Shown one piece after another: positions 34,132 to 42,331 of a stretch of DNA of 64,000 nucleotides. How positions within the stretch are numbered: the first letter of the stretch is position 1; every line of letters starts with the position of its first letter. The stretch is from Congzhengia sp045635085 (GTDB taxonomy: Bacteria; Bacillota; Clostridia; UBA1381; UBA9506): positions 62,001 to 126,000 of the forward strand of contig JAZRBM010000013.1 in the NCBI GenBank assembly GCA_045635085.1. Direction: 5' to 3'. Under the pieces are notes generated by a model. The model did no database searches and had not been told where the DNA came from. It worked only from the letters and a program-made list of their open reading frames with translations. Both the position numbers and the translations under genes were made by a program.

Positions 34132-34344
34132 TTAACGCTCTGAAGGTAAAACCTTATCTTTAAAAAGCAGAGTAATAGTCCATAATCCTGCAAGCCCTAC
34201 AATAGCAAAAATAATTCTGCTGAGCATTGACATCTGTCCGCCGAATAAAAAGCCGACGAAATCAAATCCGAAGAGTCCGATAGAACCCCAGTTTAACGCT
34301 CCTACAATTACTAAAATTAGACTCAAGTTATCTAAAAACTTCAT
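34132..34344 (-). CDS. DUF378 domain-containing membrane protein
   Basis: A 70-residue protein with two membrane helices and the DUF378 signature LVIVGALNWGSIGLFGFDFV in the first, followed by a short loop and IIFAIVGLAGLWTI. Small DUF378 proteins are widespread in Firmicutes; the role is unknown. ATG 34344 follows GGGGGAAAGG. It is a single-gene unit divergent from the YmxH gene, with a hairpin right after it. Confidence 0.85.
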   Translation of the reverse strand: MKFLDNLSLILVIVGALNWGSIGLFGFDFVGFLFGGQMSMLSRIIFAIVGLAGLWTITLLFKDKVLPSER

Positions 34345-34479
34345 AGTACCAACCTTTCCCCCGTATAGTTTTAGGATAAGAAAGCTACGGGCACACTTTC
34401 TTTGTATAAGGGTAGTTTTTACTTATACATTTCATATTATTCACTTTATTTCATAAATATAATATCGAGGTGAAAAATA

Positions 34480-34719
34480 ATGCAAAGAGCAGGAGAATTA
34501 AGACAAAAGGAAGTCATAAATATAAATGACGGAAATCGTTTAGGATACGTTTGTGATGTTGAGGTGAGTCTTAGTAAAGGCGAAATTGAGGCGATTGTTG
34601 TTCCAGGAAAAATGAAGTTTATAAATTTTAGTAAAAAAGGTGATATTGTAATTCCCTGGTGCAAAATTTGCGTCATAGGAGATGTTATTTTAGTGGACAT
34701 TGAACCAAAATGTGATTAA
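34480..34719 (+). CDS. YlmC/YmxH family sporulation protein (PRC-barrel)
   Basis: A 79-residue protein with a PRC-barrel fold: LRQKEVININDGNRLGYVCD and a C-terminal IGDVILVDI. The pattern and length match YlmC/YmxH, a small family confined to spore formers. Molecular function is unknown; the context elsewhere links it to sporulation. The upstream CATAAATATAAT could be read as a sporulation-sigma -10, but this is weak. ATG 34480 follows GAGGTG. It ends in a bidirectional terminator shared with the dtxR-type gene. Confidence 0.85.
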   Translation: MQRAGELRQKEVININDGNRLGYVCDVEVSLSKGEIEAIVVPGKMKFINFSKKGDIVIPWCKICVIGDVILVDIEPKCD

Positions 34720-34757
34720 AAAAATGAGCTGTGGTATTGTCCACAGCTCATTTTTTT
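34719..34757. terminator. Bidirectional terminator between the YmxH-type and dtxR-type genes
   Basis: A stem of about 16 pairs, AAAAAATGAGCTGTGG (34719-34734) with CCACAGCTCATTTTTTT (34741-34757), with A-run and T-run on the two sides. Confidence 0.88.
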
Positions 34758-35121
34758 AAAGGTTTTCTACGTATTCTTTTAATTTTTCGAATGTTTTATC
34801 ACTTATATCGTGCTCTATCTTACAAGCATCCTCAATAGCGGTTATTTCATCAACGCCTATTGTGATTAATGCCTTTGTAATAATCTGATGACGCTCATAG
34901 ACACGCTCTGCAATTTTTAAACCTTTTTCAGTCAGAGAAATACTCCCGTCGCTATCAACCTCAATGTATCCTCCCTCGCGAAAATGCTTCATAGCAACAG
35001 ATACACTGGGTTTTGACACCATAAGCTCGTGTGCAATATCGATACTTCTGACATTTCCTTTTTTATTTTTTAAAACAAGTATGGTTTCGAGATAGTTTTC
35101 AGCAGATTCTTTAATTATCAT
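34756..35121 (-). CDS. DtxR/MntR family metal-dependent transcriptional regulator
   Basis: A 121-residue protein. An N-terminal winged helix (SAENYLETILVLKNKKGNVR, then VSKPSVSVAMKHFREGGYI as recognition helix) is followed by a short helical metal-binding/dimer domain (about 70-120) with CKIEHDIS, whose Cys/Glu/His residues match the primary metal site of MntR/IdeR. There is no SH3-like third domain. Family members repress metal uptake when loaded with Mn or Fe. It is 33 bases downstream of copA on the same strand, an unusual partner for a DtxR regulator. Confidence 0.88.
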   Translation of the reverse strand: MIIKESAENYLETILVLKNKKGNVRSIDIAHELMVSKPSVSVAMKHFREGGYIEVDSDGSISLTEKGLKIAERVYERHQIITKALITIGVDEITAIEDACKIEHDISDKTFEKLKEYVENL

Positions 35122-35154
35122 GTTTAAAACCTCGTAAAAATCGTTTTAGTAATT

Positions 35155-37389
35155 TTAACACATTTTTCTTTTCTTTGTCAACCGAATGTTTTTAAAATTA
35201 AGCCTCAGAGCATTGGTAATTACACAAAAGCTGGAAAGACTCATAGCAGCGGCTGCAAACATCGGGCTTAATTGAATATTAAATACGGGTATCAATACAC
35301 CGGCAGCAAGTGGTATTCCTATGGAGTTATATATAAATGCCCAAAACAGGTTCTGATATATATTCTTAATGGAGAAACGACTAAGTCTTATGGTTGCAGG
35401 AACATCTAAAAGTGAGTTTTTCATCAAGACAATGTCAGCTGCATCTATAGCAATATCAGTACCTGCACCAATTGCAATGCCGATATCGGCAGATGTTAAA
35501 GCGGGTGCGTCATTTATTCCGTCACCAATCATTAAAACCTTATCGGTTTTCTTTAAATTTTTAATAACTTCTTCCTTTTGAGCAGGAGTCAAATTTGCAT
35601 AAACTTCATCGATACCTACTTCTGCTTTAACGGCGCTGGCTGTTGTTTCGTTATCACCTGTTAACATAATTGTACGAATTCCCATGGATTTAAGTTCAGA
35701 AATTGCCTGTGTGCTGTCTTCTTTAATTGTGTCTGCTACTGCGATTATACCTAAAAACTGATTGTCCTTAGTAAAAAACAAAGGGGTTTTTCCTTCTGAT
35801 GCTATATTTTCATAGACATCGAGCAGATTTTTTGGAACTGTAGTCGTTTTTGATATAAATCTTAAGTTGCCACCAACAATATGTGAGTTATTGATATCTG
35901 CTTTTAGTCCGTTTCCTGGTAAAACAGAGAAATTTTCGCTTTCTATACGAGTTAAATTGTTTTCTTCTGCTTTTTTAACAATTGCCTTAGCAAGGGGGTG
36001 TTCGCTTTTTGCCTCTAATGAGTAGGCATACAGTAATAAATCAGATGCATTGTCACATTCAATGATATCTGTTACAGTTGGTTCGCCCTTTGTTATTGTG
36101 CCTGTCTTATCTAAGGCTGCAATTGTAATTTTGCCGGTTTGCTCAATCGAAACTGCGTTTTTAAATAAAATACCGTTTTTAGCTCCAATTCCACTGGACA
36201 CCATGATGGCAACAGGTGTTGCTAAGCCTAAAGCACAAGGACAACTTATCACAAGAACTGAAATAGCGCGAGAAAGGGCAAAACCTGTATTGTAGCCACA
36301 CAAAAGCCATATAAGTGCAGTGATTACTGCTATTAAAATCACACCTGGCACAAAAAATGCCGATACTTTATCTGCAGCTTTAGCTATGGGTGCTTTTGTT
36401 GAAGAAGCATCAGACACTAATTTTATAATTTGAGATAAAGTTGTATCTTCGCCGATTTTTTCTGCGCGGCATCTTACATAGCCAGACTTGTTTATAGTTC
36501 CTGACGATACTGTGTCACCTGTTTCTTTATCCGTTGGTATGCTTTCGCCTGTTAGTGCAGATTCATCGGCTGCACAATGACCTGATAAAACTATCCCGTC
36601 AGCAGGGAAGCTCATCCCCGATTTGACGATGAATATATCGCCTTTTTTAATATCTGTTGCAGAGATTGTAATTTCTTTTCCGTCTGATTCAATTATTGCG
36701 CTTTTTGGCGCTAATTTTATTAATTTTTTTATAGCGTTTGTAGTCTTGCCTTTTGAATGTGCTTCAAGCATTTTGCCCACTGTGATAAGTGTTAAAATCA
36801 TAACTGCAGATTCAAAATATAATTCGTGCAGAAGATGATGAGAATTTGCTTTAATGGAAAACATCGTCAACAGACTGTATACAAATGCTGCACCAGAGCC
36901 TAATGCGACCAAAGAATCCATGTTTGGAGAAAATCTTAAGAGTGCAGAAAAACCATTTGTAAAGAATTTTATGTTTATAACAATGATACAGATAGTAAGT
37001 ATCATCTGCAAAATACCTTGTGCCAGATAATTTTCATGAAAAAAATGCGGCACAGGGAAATTCCACATAGTATGTCCCATTGAAAAGTACATTAAAACGA
37101 CTAAAAAAATCAAAGACAAGATAAGTCGCTTTTTTAAAACCGGGGTTGTTTTATCTTTAAACTCATCTTCTTCAATTTTAGGGTTTTCGCTTTTTGATGA
37201 AGCGCCGAAGCCTAAAGATGTCACTGCTTTTATTATTTCTTCATCGCTTGCATCACCTGAAACATTCATTGAATTTGTCAAAAGATTTACCGAACATTCT
37301 GTTACGCCCAAAAGCTGTGATACGGTTTTTTCAACTCTTGCAGCACAAGCGGCGCAACTCATGCCGGTTATTTCAAATTGCCTCAACAA
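35155..37389 (-). CDS. copA: Copper-exporting P1B-type ATPase CopA
   Basis: A P-type ATPase of about 744 residues. One N-terminal heavy-metal domain carries TGMSCAACAARVEK (CxxC). The membrane domain has ISCPCALGLATPVAI (CPC), the phosphorylation motif is DKTGTITKGEP, the HP motif lies in SEHPLAKAI, and GDGINDAPAL is the hinge. In the last helices the Tyr-Asn (FIYNSIG) and MSLSS motifs fit monovalent copper, exported to the outside. The start is uncertain: TTG 37389 is best spaced behind AGGAAGG, while GTG 37395 directly abuts it. Followed by the dtxR-type gene. Confidence 0.92.
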   Translation of the reverse strand: MLRQFEITGMSCAACAARVEKTVSQLLGVTECSVNLLTNSMNVSGDASDEEIIKAVTSLGFGASSKSENPKIEEDEFKDKTTPVLKKRLILSLIFLVVLMYFSMGHTMWNFPVPHFFHENYLAQGILQMILTICIIVINIKFFTNGFSALLRFSPNMDSLVALGSGAAFVYSLLTMFSIKANSHHLLHELYFESAVMILTLITVGKMLEAHSKGKTTNAIKKLIKLAPKSAIIESDGKEITISATDIKKGDIFIVKSGMSFPADGIVLSGHCAADESALTGESIPTDKETGDTVSSGTINKSGYVRCRAEKIGEDTTLSQIIKLVSDASSTKAPIAKAADKVSAFFVPGVILIAVITALIWLLCGYNTGFALSRAISVLVISCPCALGLATPVAIMVSSGIGAKNGILFKNAVSIEQTGKITIAALDKTGTITKGEPTVTDIIECDNASDLLLYAYSLEAKSEHPLAKAIVKKAEENNLTRIESENFSVLPGNGLKADINNSHIVGGNLRFISKTTTVPKNLLDVYENIASEGKTPLFFTKDNQFLGIIAVADTIKEDSTQAISELKSMGIRTIMLTGDNETTASAVKAEVGIDEVYANLTPAQKEEVIKNLKKTDKVLMIGDGINDAPALTSADIGIAIGAGTDIAIDAADIVLMKNSLLDVPATIRLSRFSIKNIYQNLFWAFIYNSIGIPLAAGVLIPVFNIQLSPMFAAAAMSLSSFCVITNALRLNFKNIRLTKKRKMC

Positions 37390-37403
37390 TTTCACCTTCC
37401 TGA

Positions 37404-37432
37404 ATTATATTGATAGTATTTTAATTGGTCAA
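37404..37432 (-). promoter_or_regulatory. Promoter of copA
   Basis: Minus strand TTGACC (37432-37427), 17-base spacer, TATAAT (37409-37404). The start would fall near 37397, only a few bases from the copA start codon. Confidence 0.65.
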
Positions 37433-37463
37433 AAGGGCAACAGATATAATTTGTGCCCCTTTT
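37433..37463 (-). terminator. Terminator after smpB
   Basis: AAAGGGCA and TGCCCCTTTT arms form a stem with an AT-rich loop, overlapping the smpB stop codon; the -35 of the copA promoter begins next to it. It ends in TTTTG on the minus strand. Confidence 0.65.
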
Positions 37464-37927
37464 TATCTCATTCTGTCTTTTAGTGCTCTTTCCATATTAC
37501 GTTTTGCATCTTTTTCGGCAATTGCATCACGTTTATCGTAAGCTTTTTTGCCACGGGCAAGTCCTAATTCGACTTTAACCTTGTTTCCAAAAAAGTATAC
37601 ACTAAGAGGAATCAGAGAAATGCCTGTTTCCTTCGTTTTTCCGATTAGCTTCATAATTTCTTTTTTATGGAGTAAGAGTCTTCTTGGACGGAGTGGGTCT
37701 TTGTTGAAAATATTGCCTTTTTCATAGGGACTTATGTGCATGCCTAAGAGGATTGCTTCGCCTGTCTTTACAGAAACATAGCTGTCCTTTAAATTAACCT
37801 GACCCGCTCTTATTGATTTTACTTCGGTTCCAAAAAGTTCGATGCCTGCTTCGAATTTTTCTTCGATAAAATAATCGTGATATGCTTTTTTGTTATTAGA
37901 TATGATTTTTTTTGTGCGAGATTCCAT
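37463..37927 (-). CDS. smpB: SsrA-binding protein SmpB
   Basis: A 154-residue protein with the SmpB signatures NKKAYHDYFIEEKFEAGIEL, GTEVKSIRAGQVNLKDSYV (about 34-52) and a basic C-terminal tail with KRDAIAEKDAKRNMERALK. SmpB delivers tmRNA to stalled ribosomes for trans-translation. Length is typical. ATG 37927 follows AAGGAGTATAT. The ssrA gene itself is not seen nearby. It lies between hpf and copA on the minus strand, each with its own terminator. Confidence 0.95.
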   Translation of the reverse strand: MESRTKKIISNNKKAYHDYFIEEKFEAGIELFGTEVKSIRAGQVNLKDSYVSVKTGEAILLGMHISPYEKGNIFNKDPLRPRRLLLHKKEIMKLIGKTKETGISLIPLSVYFFGNKVKVELGLARGKKAYDKRDAIAEKDAKRNMERALKDRMR

Positions 37928-37944
37928 ATATACTCCTTAAAAAA

Positions 37945-37970
37945 TGGGGCTGTAGCTAGACGCTACAGCC
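37945..37970 (-). terminator. Terminator after hpf
   Basis: A 9-pair stem GGCTGTAGC (37948-37956) with GCTACAGCC (37962-37970), loop of five, followed on the minus strand by CCATTTTTT. Confidence 0.85.
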
Positions 37971-37980
37971 TCGCAAGATA

Positions 37981-38511
37981 TTAGTCGATTTCGATTAAAC
38001 CGTAACCGCCTTTTTTTCTACGGTATACAAGGTTTTTGTCGCCTGTTTTATCATTTGTGAAAATGAAAAATTCATGACCGATAAGGTCAAGCTGCAGAAC
38101 TGCTTCTTCAGGAGACATAGGCTTAGTTTCGATAGCCTTAACCCTAACGATTTTTGTATCTTCAATGTCTGTTGGAAGCTCTGGAATTTTATCAAAAATA
38201 ACTGTTTCGGTAAATTCCCTCTTCATTTTTTTCTCTAATCTGGTTTTGTTCTTACGTAGCTGACGTTCTAAAACATCAACAGATGTATCAATAGATACAT
38301 ACATATCAGGAGTAGATTCTTCTACACGAATTATCAGATTACCTGAACGGATTGTAGCTTCAACTATCTGTTCGTCACGTTGGACGCTTAATGTGACTAT
38401 TGCTTCTGTTTCTTTAGAGAAGTACTTGTCTAATTTAGTATAAGCTTCTACAACTCTTGCTTTTAGACCATCTGTTAAATCAATCTGTTTCCCTGTAATT
38501 GTGATTTTCAT
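37981..38511 (-). CDS. hpf: Ribosome hibernation-promoting factor, long form
   Basis: A 176-residue protein: the N-terminal HPF/YfiA domain (about 1-100; MKITITGKQIDLTDGLKARV, DMYVSIDTSVDVLERQLRK) and the C-terminal dimerisation domain (about 120-175; MSPEEAVLQLDLIGHEFFIF), so it is the long form that makes 100S ribosome dimers. ATG 38511 was chosen behind AAAGGAG at eight bases; a GTG nine bases earlier overlaps that site. It has a clear sigma-A promoter and a terminator, so it is a single-gene unit. Confidence 0.94.
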   Translation of the reverse strand: MKITITGKQIDLTDGLKARVVEAYTKLDKYFSKETEAIVTLSVQRDEQIVEATIRSGNLIIRVEESTPDMYVSIDTSVDVLERQLRKNKTRLEKKMKREFTETVIFDKIPELPTDIEDTKIVRVKAIETKPMSPEEAVLQLDLIGHEFFIFTNDKTGDKNLVYRRKKGGYGLIEID

Positions 38512-38569
38512 ATCCGTCACTCCTTTTCTTTGTAGAGGAACACAAGGCTATGTTTCCCTCTTTGTGTAT

Positions 38570-38598
38570 ATTATAACATAGTATTTAAAAAATGCCAA
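38570..38598 (-). promoter_or_regulatory. Promoter of hpf
   Basis: Minus strand TTGGCA (38598-38593), 17-base spacer, TATAAT (38575-38570). Confidence 0.75.
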
Positions 38599-38676
38599 GC
38601 TTTTTTTATAAATGTAACAAATAATTAATGGATACTGAACATATAATTTATTAATTATTTACGGAGGTTATGGGGT

Positions 38677-39798
38677 TTGAAACGTCTTTTTTCTTTGATA
38701 ATTATTGGAATATTTTTATTTTCTGCACAAAAAAGTACAGCTGCATTGTCGCTTTCTGCTGAGTGTGCGTGTGTTATAGACATGGTAACAGGACGTGTCA
38801 TTTATGAGAAAAATATGCAAAAAAATCACACTATGGCAAGTACAACTAAAATAATGACAGCGCTCGTTGCTTTGGAAAATTCAAATTTTGACGATGTAGT
38901 TTTAGTATCTGATAATGCAGCGGGAGAAGAAGGCACGAGTCTTTATCTTAAATCAGGCCAAAAAGCTACTATGGAAGATTTGCTCTATGGACTTATGCTG
39001 CAATCGGGAAATGATGCAGCAATCGCGATAGCGGAGTCTGTAGCGGGTGATGTTTCAAAATTTGCAAATCTTATGTGCGAGAGGGCAAAAAAGATAGGGG
39101 CAAAAAACACATCATTTAAAAATCCGAATGGACTCGATGAAGAAGGACATTTCACCACGGCATATGATTTGGCGCTTATAACACGTGAAGCCATGAAAAA
39201 TGAAAAGTTTAGAAGAATTGTCTCAACGAAATCCAAAACTATTTTAGATGGCGCGCAAACGGTCTCAAATCACAATAAAATGCTAAGAATTTACGACGGA
39301 TGTATTGGCGTAAAAACCGGCTTTACAAAAAAATCCGGCAGATGCTTAGTCTCTGCTGCAAAACGTGGCGGAGTAGAGCTTGTTGCAGTCACGCTCAATG
39401 CTCCGAACGACTGGAACGACCACAAAAACATGTTGGACTATGGCTTTATGACAACTGAGTATTTTCCGGTTATTCTGTCAGGAATGACAATAAATGCTAT
39501 TACTGTTAAAGACGGTGCATCAAGTACTGTGGAAGTTGCTGCTGATGAAGATTTTTATATCACAGAGCATAAGGATGAAAAATTTAAAAACATTACTGTT
39601 AAATGCGATATACCAAAGGAAATTACAGCTCCTGTTTATGAGGGTGAAAAAATCGGAAAACTCCAGGTTTTTTATAAAGACGAACTTCAAAAGACGATAA
39701 ATCTTATAGCAGGTGCAACTGTTGAATTTGAGGAAAAAAAGAACGACGATTTTTGGATTTTTTTTAAAAAACTGCTTGTTTGCAGTTGCGGAAATTAA
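38677..39798 (+). CDS. D-alanyl-D-alanine carboxypeptidase, DacF-like (first copy)
   Basis: A 373-residue class of low-molecular-weight penicillin-binding protein with an N-terminal signal peptide (about 1-22). The SxxK motif is STTKIMTALVALE, SxN is SGNDAAIAIAESVAG, and KTG is GVKTGFTKKSGRC. The C-terminal PBP5-like domain and a hydrophobic/amphipathic end follow (about 280-373). It trims pentapeptides of peptidoglycan. TTG 38677 is the start, behind GGAGGTTATGGGG; there is no better codon. It leads a plus-strand group with rluB. A second copy is at 41145-42281. Confidence 0.9.
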   Translation: MKRLFSLIIIGIFLFSAQKSTAALSLSAECACVIDMVTGRVIYEKNMQKNHTMASTTKIMTALVALENSNFDDVVLVSDNAAGEEGTSLYLKSGQKATMEDLLYGLMLQSGNDAAIAIAESVAGDVSKFANLMCERAKKIGAKNTSFKNPNGLDEEGHFTTAYDLALITREAMKNEKFRRIVSTKSKTILDGAQTVSNHNKMLRIYDGCIGVKTGFTKKSGRCLVSAAKRGGVELVAVTLNAPNDWNDHKNMLDYGFMTTEYFPVILSGMTINAITVKDGASSTVEVAADEDFYITEHKDEKFKNITVKCDIPKEITAPVYEGEKIGKLQVFYKDELQKTINLIAGATVEFEEKKNDDFWIFFKKLLVCSCGN

Positions 39799-39842
39799 AC
39801 TTTTGTAGTAGAATGGTTTTATAAAAATTTACGGAGGAAAGT

Positions 39843-40601
39843 ATGGCAAAACCTGAAAGATTACAAAAGTTTATAGCCAGATGTGGTATAGCATCACGCA
39901 GAGAGGCAGAAAATATCATCTTGTCCGGTAGAGTAAAGGTCAATAAAAAGATTGTTACAGAGCTTGGTACAAAGGTTGATGAAGATAATGACAAGGTTTT
40001 TTTAGACGGTGAATTAATCTGCCCTGAAAAAGAGCTTTTATATATTATGCTCAACAAACCAAAGGGATATGTTACAACTGTAAAAGATGAATTTGACAGA
40101 AAAACTGTGCTTGATTTACTTAAGGATTTAGATGTTCGTCTGTATCCTGTAGGCAGACTTGACTATGATAGTGAAGGACTCCTGCTTCTTACAAATGACG
40201 GGGATTTTGCTTATAAAATGACGCATCCGACTCAGCATATACAAAAAAAATACCGCGTCATAGTTGAAGGAATTGCAGATATTGGACATGTTATGAAGCT
40301 TTGCTCGGGAGTAGAAATTGACGGTTACTTAACAAAACCGGCGAAAGTTGAAATAGCAGACACTAAAGAACGCACATCGCAGCTTAACATAACAATTTCA
40401 GAAGGTAAGAACCGTCAGATAAGAAGAATGTGTGAGGCGGTAGGGCTTCCGGTTATTAAACTTACCAGAGTAAGTGTTGGAAATGTTATGCTGGGAAATC
40501 TTCCAAAGGGGAAGTGGCGTCATTTAACAGATGCTGAAGTAAAAATTTTAAATGGCGGTGAAAATATTGCTGACAATAAAAAAAGAGGAAATAAACGATA
40601 A
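39843..40601 (+). CDS. rluB: 23S rRNA pseudouridine synthase RluB-type
   Basis: A 252-residue pseudouridine synthase. An S4 domain (about 3-60; RLQKFIARCGIASRREAENI) is followed by the catalytic domain with VGRLDYDSEGLLLLTNDG, holding the active-site aspartate, and NRQIRRMCEAVGLPVIKL. The family is RluB/RsuA; the length and motifs favour 23S rRNA uridine 2605 (E. coli numbering), but RsuA-like use of 16S cannot be excluded. ATG 39843 follows CGGAGGAAAGT. It overlaps the next gene's frame by 50 bases. Confidence 0.92.
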   Translation: MAKPERLQKFIARCGIASRREAENIILSGRVKVNKKIVTELGTKVDEDNDKVFLDGELICPEKELLYIMLNKPKGYVTTVKDEFDRKTVLDLLKDLDVRLYPVGRLDYDSEGLLLLTNDGDFAYKMTHPTQHIQKKYRVIVEGIADIGHVMKLCSGVEIDGYLTKPAKVEIADTKERTSQLNITISEGKNRQIRRMCEAVGLPVIKLTRVSVGNVMLGNLPKGKWRHLTDAEVKILNGGENIADNKKRGNKR

Positions 40602-40935
40602 ACTTAAAAATTTTTTAAAAGAAGTAAATTGTGACGAGGATCTAACAGGCAAAATCATAATGTGTGCAAAAGACAAAGAAACTTATCTGGGATTTGGCAC
40701 TTTGGAATTACGTGCTCACAAGGTATATTTAAACACAGTAGTAACTAAAGAAGACGATTTGGTTTTAAAGCTTGGTATTATAAAGTCGTTATTAAATCTT
40801 GCTGATTTAAGAAAAATCAAAACTGTCTATGGCGACAATAAATGTATGGAAAGTCTATACAAAATGACCCGTTTTAAAGAAGAAAATGATGAATTTTTCC
40901 TTGATTTAGAGGGGTATTTTAGCGCTGGTTGTTAG
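40552..40935 (+). CDS. Hypothetical protein overlapping rluB
   Basis: A soluble protein of up to 127 residues, mixed alpha/beta, rich in Lys and Glu, with one Cys in the N-terminal third (VNCDEDLTG), another in NKCMESL and one at the end (GYFSAGC). I do not recognise a family. The start is uncertain: ATG 40552 lies inside rluB without a clear ribosome site, and TTG 40567 has GGCGGTG upstream. Translational coupling with rluB is likely. The next small gene begins ten bases after its stop with an AGGAGG site, so the three genes are probably one operon. Confidence 0.65.
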   Translation: MAVKILLTIKKEEINDKLKNFLKEVNCDEDLTGKIIMCAKDKETYLGFGTLELRAHKVYLNTVVTKEDDLVLKLGIIKSLLNLADLRKIKTVYGDNKCMESLYKMTRFKEENDEFFLDLEGYFSAGC

Positions 40936-40944
40936 GAGGAAATT

Positions 40945-41124
40945 ATGACGGATATAATTTGTGAAAGCTGCGTCAATTACACATATGACGAAGAATATGA
41001 GGGATATGTTTGTGATGTTAATGTTGACGAGGATGAGATGATGCGCATTTTATCGTCAAAATATAAAAAATGTCCTTATTTTCGCGACGGCGATGACTAT
41101 AAATTAGTAAAAAGACAAAATTAA
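40945..41124 (+). CDS. DUF6472 family small Cys protein
   Basis: A 59-residue protein starting at ATG 40945 behind AGGAGGAAATT. It reads MTDIICESCVNYTYDEEYEG, then YVCDVNVDEDEM, and KKCPYFRDGDDYKLV. The four Cys in C-x2-C...C...C arrangement and acidic core fit DUF6472, a short clostridial family; a small zinc- or iron-binding fold is likely but unproved. Last gene of the rluB group. A bidirectional terminator follows at once. Confidence 0.75.
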   Translation: MTDIICESCVNYTYDEEYEGYVCDVNVDEDEMMRILSSKYKKCPYFRDGDDYKLVKRQN

Positions 41125-41148
41125 AGGGTAGCAGTTGCTACCCTTTAA
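41121..41148. terminator. Bidirectional terminator at 41.1 kb
   Basis: A perfect 12-pair stem TTAAAGGGTAGC (41121-41132) with GCTACCCTTTAA (41137-41148), loop AGTT, T-run after. It includes the stop codons of both convergent genes. Confidence 0.88.
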
Positions 41149-42281
41149 TTTTTGCCATAAAAGAAAAATGATGAGATTCTGCCAATCATTCCTATAGGAT
41201 TTTCAGCCTTTATATCTTCTTTTGCAACTATATCGCATTTTCCGACTGATTTGCCATTTGAAAAAAACTCAACAGAGCCTATTTTATGATTTTTTGCTAC
41301 AGGTGCATTAACGCTATCAGGCAGGGTGATTTTCTTTTCCATATTTGCAATTTCTGACTTTTTCATCAAAAGAGAAAATCCGTCTGAAAGTCCTATCGAA
41401 ACAGTGTCATTAATGCCCTTTTTTAATTTAATGGGCTTTAATTCATCTTCGCTTATGAGTGAGTTACATATACCATAATTCGCAAAGCCGAAGTCTAGCA
41501 TTTTAGAGGCATCTGCAAATCTCTCTTTTGAGGTGGGAGAGCCCATTACAACTGCAATTAAGTCCATACCGTCACGTTTGGCTGTTGCTGAAATACAAAA
41601 TCCTGCGGTGCTTGTAGAACCTGTTTTAAGACCTGTTGCTCCCTGATAAAAGCGCACAAGCTTGTTAGTATTTACAAGACCAAATGCTCCGTCGCGAAGA
41701 GAATCCATCCATATAGTTGTGTATTCAAAAATTTTAGGATGCTTCATTATTTCGCGCGACATAATTGCAATGTCGTGAGCTGAAGTCAGATGACCATCTG
41801 CGTCAAGACCGTTACAGTTGATGAAATTAGTATCGTTCATACCCAGCTGTTTTGCGCGCTCGTTCATTTTGGCGACAAATCCATCGTGTGACCCTGCGGT
41901 GTATTCGGCAAGTGCTACAGCTGCGTCATTTCCTGATGCTACGGCAACTGCCTTTAACATATCATGTACAGACATTTGCTCATTAGGTTCTAAAAACACC
42001 TGTGAGCCGCCCATAGATGCTGCAAATTCTGATACAGGCACTAAATCATCCGGAGTGTACTGACCTGCATCCAGTGCCTCCATAACTAAAAGCATAGTCA
42101 TAATTTTGGTAACACTTGCAGGTGGCAGTGCTTCGTGTGATGCTTTTTCAAATAGGATTGTGCCGGTTGAGCCTTCTATTAAAATAGCTGACTTTGCAGA
42201 AAGCTCTAGGGGTGCCTCTGCAAAAACCGCCATCGGAAGACAGAAAAATATGCACAAAAATAAAGATAACAACTTTTTCAT
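41145..42281 (-). CDS. D-alanyl-D-alanine carboxypeptidase, DacF-like (second copy)
   Basis: A 378-residue penicillin-binding protein with a signal peptide (about 1-21, ending VFAEA). SxxK is in PPASVTKIMTMLLVMEAL, SxN in VASGNDAAVALAEYTAG, KTG in GLKTGSTSTAGFC. A PBP5-like C-terminal domain and amphipathic end follow. The paralogue at 38677 is only moderately similar, so the two copies are not a recent duplication; one may be spore-cortex specific and the other vegetative, which the sequence does not settle. ATG 42281 follows GAAAGGAAAC. Confidence 0.9.
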   Translation of the reverse strand: MKKLLSLFLCIFFCLPMAVFAEAPLELSAKSAILIEGSTGTILFEKASHEALPPASVTKIMTMLLVMEALDAGQYTPDDLVPVSEFAASMGGSQVFLEPNEQMSVHDMLKAVAVASGNDAAVALAEYTAGSHDGFVAKMNERAKQLGMNDTNFINCNGLDADGHLTSAHDIAIMSREIMKHPKIFEYTTIWMDSLRDGAFGLVNTNKLVRFYQGATGLKTGSTSTAGFCISATAKRDGMDLIAVVMGSPTSKERFADASKMLDFGFANYGICNSLISEDELKPIKLKKGINDTVSIGLSDGFSLLMKKSEIANMEKKITLPDSVNAPVAKNHKIGSVEFFSNGKSVGKCDIVAKEDIKAENPIGMIGRISSFFFYGKN

Positions 42282-42331
42282 AAAAAGTTTCCTTTCAATT
42301 ATATCAGTTGTTATCTATATTATTATTTGTT

